From Bog-756 sp963833585 (GTDB lineage Bacteria; Actinomycetota; Acidimicrobiia; Acidimicrobiales; RAAP-2), in assembly GCA_963833585.1 (NCBI GenBank), contig CAWHYF010000006.1, positions 1 through 64,000 on the forward strand: DNA of 64,000 bases. The letters run 5' to 3'. Positions 60,599 through 64,000 of this stretch are shown here, piece by piece. The position numbers and the translations under genes are program-made. Within the stretch, counting starts at the first letter, position 1; every line of letters begins with the position of its first letter. The notes beneath the pieces are model-generated. The model saw only the letters and a list, made by a program, of their open reading frames with translations, made no database searches and had not been told where the DNA came from.

Positions 60599-61879
60599 TC
60601 AGGCTCGCGCTACGTGGGCGCCGAGCGAGGCCAGCTTGCCGACGAGGTCCTCGTAGCCCCGGTCGACGTGGTGGGCGTCGGTGATCACCGTCTCCCCGTC
60701 GGCCACCAACCCGGCCAACACCAGCGCCGCCCCGGCGCGTACGTCGAAGGCCCGGACCGGGGCCCCCGAGAGGGTGGGCACCCCCCGCACCACCGCATGG
60801 TGGCCCTCGGTACGGATGTCGGCCCCCATCCGGCGCAGCTCCTCCACATACCGGAACCGGCCGAAGAACAGGTTCTCGGTGACGATGCCCACTCCGTCGG
60901 CCACCGTCAGCAAGGTGACCAGCAGCGGCTTGTAGTCGGTGGCGAAACCCGGATAGGGCAGGGTGGCCACGTCGACCGACTGGAGCCGGTCGGGGCGGTC
61001 CCGCACCGCCCGGAGGCCGTCCGGCTCCTGGGTGATACGGATGCCGGTGGCGGAGAGCTTGCGGATGAGCATGTCCATGTGGTCGGACCGACCGTCCTCC
61101 ACCACCACCTCCCCGCCGGCCAGGCCGGCGGCCACCAAGAAGGTGGCCACCACCAGCCGGTCGGGTATGACGGCGTGCCGGGCCGGGTGCAACGCGTCGA
61201 CGCCCTCGACCTCGATGCGGGACGTCCCGGCCCCGGTGATGCGGGCCCCCATGGCGTTGAGGAAGCCGGCCAGATCGCTCACCTCGGGCTCACGGGCGGC
61301 GTTCTCGATGATGGTGGTCCCCTTGGCCAGGGTGGCGGCCATCAGAACGTTGTCGGTCCCGGTGTGGCTGGGGTACTCCAGTACCACCCGGTTCCCCACC
61401 AGGCGCGGCGCCCCGGCCACGGTGGACTCCACCCTCCCCTCGACGTACCCGTGGGCGGAGGCGAACGACACACCCATGGAGGTGAGGGCGTGCAGGTGCA
61501 TGTCGATGGGGCGCGGGCCGAAGTCGTCCCCGCCGGGCAAGGAGACCTTGGCCCAACCGTGGCGGGCCAAGAGCGGGCCGAGCACCACGACCGAGGCCCG
61601 CATCTTCTCCACCAACTCGTAGGGGGCCTCGGGCACCACGTCAGCCGGGGTGGTCACCACCAGCTCGTCGGGGGTGGCCCCGCGGCGCACGTCGACGCCC
61701 ATCGCCCCGAGGAGCTCCCCCATGATGTCCACGTCGGTGATCAGGGGGACGTTGGTGAGCACGTGGCGCCCCTCGGCCAAGAGGCACGCCGCCATCAGCT
61801 TGAGCACCGAGTTCTTGGCCCCCCCGGCCCGCACGGTCCCCGACAGGGGACCGTTGGGTGTGACGACGAACCGGTCCAC
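60599..61879 (-). CDS. murA: UDP-N-acetylglucosamine 1-carboxyvinyltransferase
   Basis: 426 residues from GTG 61879. Lys22-Asn23 in VRAGGAKNSVLKLMAACLLA bind substrate. The mobile loop reads SLPGGDDFGPRPIDMH, placing Asp118 where Cys115 of E. coli MurA lies. LEYPSHTGTDNVLMAATLAK and EPEVSDLAGFLNAMGARITG follow, and it ends in VDRGYEDLVGKLASLGAHVA. It adds enolpyruvate to UDP-GlcNAc, the first committed step of peptidoglycan. Asp at this position makes MurA insensitive to fosfomycin in mycobacteria and chlamydiae, so intrinsic resistance is expected. Confidence 0.95.
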   Translation of the reverse strand: MDRFVVTPNGPLSGTVRAGGAKNSVLKLMAACLLAEGRHVLTNVPLITDVDIMGELLGAMGVDVRRGATPDELVVTTPADVVPEAPYELVEKMRASVVVLGPLLARHGWAKVSLPGGDDFGPRPIDMHLHALTSMGVSFASAHGYVEGRVESTVAGAPRLVGNRVVLEYPSHTGTDNVLMAATLAKGTTIIENAAREPEVSDLAGFLNAMGARITGAGTSRIEVEGVDALHPARHAVIPDRLVVATFLVAAGLAGGEVVVEDGRSDHMDMLIRKLSATGIRITQEPDGLRAVRDRPDRLQSVDVATLPYPGFATDYKPLLVTLLTVADGVGIVTENLFFGRFRYVEELRRMGADIRTEGHHAVVRGVPTLSGAPVRAFDVRAGAALVLAGLVADGETVITDAHHVDRGYEDLVGKLASLGAHVARA

Positions 61880-61979
61880 CGCCCCAGTATGGCCTCTCCG
61901 ACCGGCCGTTCCAGGCATCGGTCCCCGGCCCATCGGGCCGCGGGGCCGATCGAGCAGGCCGTCACCCCGGTACGGCGTC

Positions 61980-62597
61980 TCAGCGTGCCGTACGCCACAT
62001 GGTGGCCACGCTCGGACGCTCGCCCGGGAAGCCGAGGGCACCGATCTGTTCGAAACCGAGTCGTTCGTAGCGCCGGTCGTTGACCGGATTGGAGGACTCC
62101 AGGTAGACCGGGAGGTGGTCGGCGTCGATCCGGTCGAGTCCGAGCGACATCAGGGTGGTCCCGAAGCCGTGCCCCCGGTGGTCGGGGTGGGTGGCCAGCA
62201 GGGACAGGTAGTAGTGCGGCTCGGTGCGGGGATGGGCGGCCTCGAAGCGGTTCAGCAGCTCGAGATAGGTGGCGGCACCCGGGCCCAGTCGGTCACGGGC
62301 CAGCGTCTCGAGCTGCGCTTCCTGGCCGGCGGAGAGTTCGGTGGCCCCCGGTCCGACCCACACCGAGGTGGCCTCGCCCCCTGGGGTCAACCAGGTCGTC
62401 CCCTGGTGCACCGGCCCGTCGACGAAGATGCGCCAGAACTCGGCGTGGTGATCGACCCGCCCGTCCGAGCGCGCCAGTGCCCGACCCCACAGGGGGTCGT
62501 GCTCGAACGCCAACGCCACCACGGTGGTGACGTGGTCGAGGTCCTCGGGCGAGGCCCGGCGGTACCCCCGCTGGTCGTCATCCTGGACGAGGGTCAC
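61980..62597 (-). CDS. GNAT-family N-acetyltransferase
   Basis: 205 residues. The acetyl-CoA site is LLATHPDHRGHGFGTTLM (motif A, RGHGFG) followed by LPVYLESSNPVNDRRYERLG FEQIG (motif B). The N-terminal part carries VTTVVALAFEHDPLWGRALA and HHAEFWRIFVDG. It resembles the actinobacterial GNATs that acetylate small amines or antibiotics, but the acceptor is unknown. It lies 100 bases upstream of murA on the same strand. Confidence 0.85.
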   Translation of the reverse strand: MTLVQDDDQRGYRRASPEDLDHVTTVVALAFEHDPLWGRALARSDGRVDHHAEFWRIFVDGPVHQGTTWLTPGGEATSVWVGPGATELSAGQEAQLETLARDRLGPGAATYLELLNRFEAAHPRTEPHYYLSLLATHPDHRGHGFGTTLMSLGLDRIDADHLPVYLESSNPVNDRRYERLGFEQIGALGFPGERPSVATMWRTAR

Positions 62598-62838
62598 GAG
62601 TCGGCGGATCGGACCTGGGCGGGTGGACGGCGCACCCGCTCATCCTTCCAGGGTCGGCAACGCGTGGGTCCGGAGGCGAGCCACGTCCACGGCCGACCTG
62701 GGCACCGGCGGATCGCCACCCCGGAGAACCCGGGGCGCCCGGGATTGCCGCGGCACCGGGGCAACCCGACCCAGCCGACCCACCCGACGCACCCGACGCA
62801 CGAAACAGGGGCTCGTCCAGCCACTATCGTCGGGACCC

Positions 62839-63835
62839 GTGACGACGACACCTCAGGCCCCTGACCGCAACCTGGCCATGGAGCTCGTCCGGGTCACCGA
62901 GGCCGCCGCCCTGGCCGCGTCCGCGGTGGATGGGCCGGGGGGACAAGGAAGGGGCAGACGGGGCGGCGGTCAGCGCCATGCGGATCGTCCTGTCCAGCAT
63001 CTCCATGGATGGGGTGGTCGTCATCGGCGAGGGTGAGAAGGACAACGCCCCCATGCTCTACAACGGGGAACGCATCGGTGACGGCAATCCGCCCAAGGCC
63101 GACATCGCCGTGGACCCGATCGACGGGACCACCCCCACCGCCCTGGGTCGGGGTGGTGCGCTGGCGGTGATCGCCGTGTCCGAAGAGGGCACCATGTTCG
63201 ACCCGGGACCGTGCGTGTACATGGAGAAACTGGCCGTGGGGGCCCGTTCGGCCGGGAGCATCGACATCACCCGGTCCATCGAGGAGAACCTGGCCGCGGT
63301 GGCCAAGTCCAAGGGGACCTCGGTCCGGGACCTGGCCGTGGCCATTCTCGACCGACCCCGCCATGCCGAGCTGATCGCCTCGGTGCGGGCCACCGGGGCG
63401 CGGATCCGCCTGATCACCGACGGCGACGTGGCCGGGGCCATCGCCACGTCGTGGCCGGACACCGGGGTGGACCTGTTGGTGGGCATCGGCGGGACTCCGG
63501 AGGGAGTCATCGCCGCCGCCGCCCTCAAGTCGATGGGGGGCGAGATCCAAGGACGGCTGTGGCCCCGGGACGATGCGGAGCGGCAGGCCGCCCTGGACGC
63601 CGGCTACGACCTCGACGCCGTCCTCACCACGGATGACCTGGTGCGGGGGGACAACTGCTTTTTCGCCGCCACTGGTATCACGGACGGCGAGCTGCTCAAC
63701 GGGGTCCGCTACGACGAGTTCGGAGCCACCAGTCAGTCCCTGGTCATGCGGTCGAAATCGGGAACCGTCCGCCTCATCGAGGCCCGACACCCGCTCCACA
63801 AGCTGGCCGAGTACAGCGCCATCGAGTTCGGCTGA
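62839..63835 (+). CDS. glpX: Class II fructose-1,6-bisphosphatase, frameshifted near the N-terminus
   Basis: GTG 62839 opens TTTPQAPDRNLAMELVRVTE AAALAAS, the usual GlpX N-terminus. The frame is lost at GTCCGCGG (62919-62925). From 62930 the other frame continues MGRGDKEGADGAAVSAMRIV, GEGEKDNAPMLYNGE and VDPIDGTTPTALGRGG (metal/phosphate site), to the end HKLAEYSAIEFG. Removing one C gives ALAAS-RW-MGRGDKEGAD, exactly the family sequence. GlpX is normally the only FBPase in actinobacteria and needed for gluconeogenesis, so a sequencing error is more likely than a pseudogene. Confidence 0.88.
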
Positions 63836-63845
63836 GTCGTCGGCG

Positions 63846-63885
63846 TCGACGGCGGCGGTCGACGGCGGTCGACGGCGGTCGACGG
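63846..63885 (+). repeat. 10-bp tandem repeat downstream of glpX
   Basis: Units of GACGGCGGTC repeat about three and a half times immediately after the glpX stop. It is low complexity and may form alternative hairpins, since GTCGAC occurs in each unit. No function assigned. Confidence 0.7.
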
Positions 63886-64000
63886 CCGGGTCGGCCGCGG
63901 GGTCGGCTCCAGGGGGTTCGATGGGATCGGCCGGGTCCGTCGCCGAGCGAGTCGGCGCGTCGAGGGCTAGGGCCGGGGGGTGGGGGCCTCGTCCAGCACG

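Overview
The window is high-GC DNA from an actinobacterium, most likely a member of the Acidimicrobiia. Supporting this are a DUF222/HNH (13E12-type) endonuclease, a protein opening with the WWLASDGMWYPPE-type motif common in that class, an F420-reactive (FrhB-type) protein, a MurA with Asp at the catalytic Cys position, and dense lipid/acyl-CoA genes. The class assignment is inference; no rRNA is present.

Layout. Positions 1-7.3 kb are a visibly lower-GC accessory block of exported proteins of unknown function. They have signal peptides and Ig-like or beta-propeller character, and several are broken. The block ends next to a tRNA-Arg(CCT) whose 3' end faces it. From 7.7 to 24.4 kb there are a TetR/MFS efflux pair, an old-yellow-enzyme reductase, an inositol-phosphatase-like phosphatase, a thioesterase, a D-aminoacylase-type amidohydrolase, a trypsin-like protease, a YgjP-type metallopeptidase, a cysteine dioxygenase plus rhodanese pair, a DMT-type membrane protein, a DnaQ-type exonuclease, the HNH protein and a propeller lipoprotein. 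From 24.6 to 34.4 kb lies an acyl-CoA catabolic locus: MFS carrier, two acyl-CoA dehydrogenases, two hot-dog dehydratases and a class III CoA-transferase on the minus strand, then an HMG-CoA-synthase-like/DUF35 protein and a thiolase on the plus strand. From 34.5 to 49.2 kb the genes are mixed: a CADD-like diiron protein, a SepX/GlpR-like membrane protein, YhhN, SDR, ABC ATPase, several very small proteins, a 63-bp repeat protein, an HTH-ClpN protein under a palindromic leaderless promoter, a collagen-like exported protein, an ArsB-like carrier, YdeI, YchF, EthD-like and AhpD-like proteins.

From 49.3 to 54.3 kb is the sulfur locus. On the minus strand it runs cysH, a siroheme sulfite/nitrite reductase, and an F420-reactive FrhB-like iron-sulfur flavoprotein that overlaps the reductase by 4 bp. 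A siroheme-synthesis dehydrogenase is divergent. This looks like a split version of the methanogen F420-dependent sulfite reductase and is the best candidate here for an undescribed system. A 17-bp element near its presumed promoter recurs (15/17) just upstream of the cysteine dioxygenase gene 35 kb away. From 54.4 kb to the end are a cytochrome P450, DUF2269-like protein, galT, trehalose synthase, MeaB, murA, a GNAT enzyme and glpX.

Quality warning. At least eight genes need a one-base correction to read through, including glpX, trehalose synthase and cysteine dioxygenase. Many of the sites lie in G/C runs or short repeats, so residual sequencing or assembly indels are likely.
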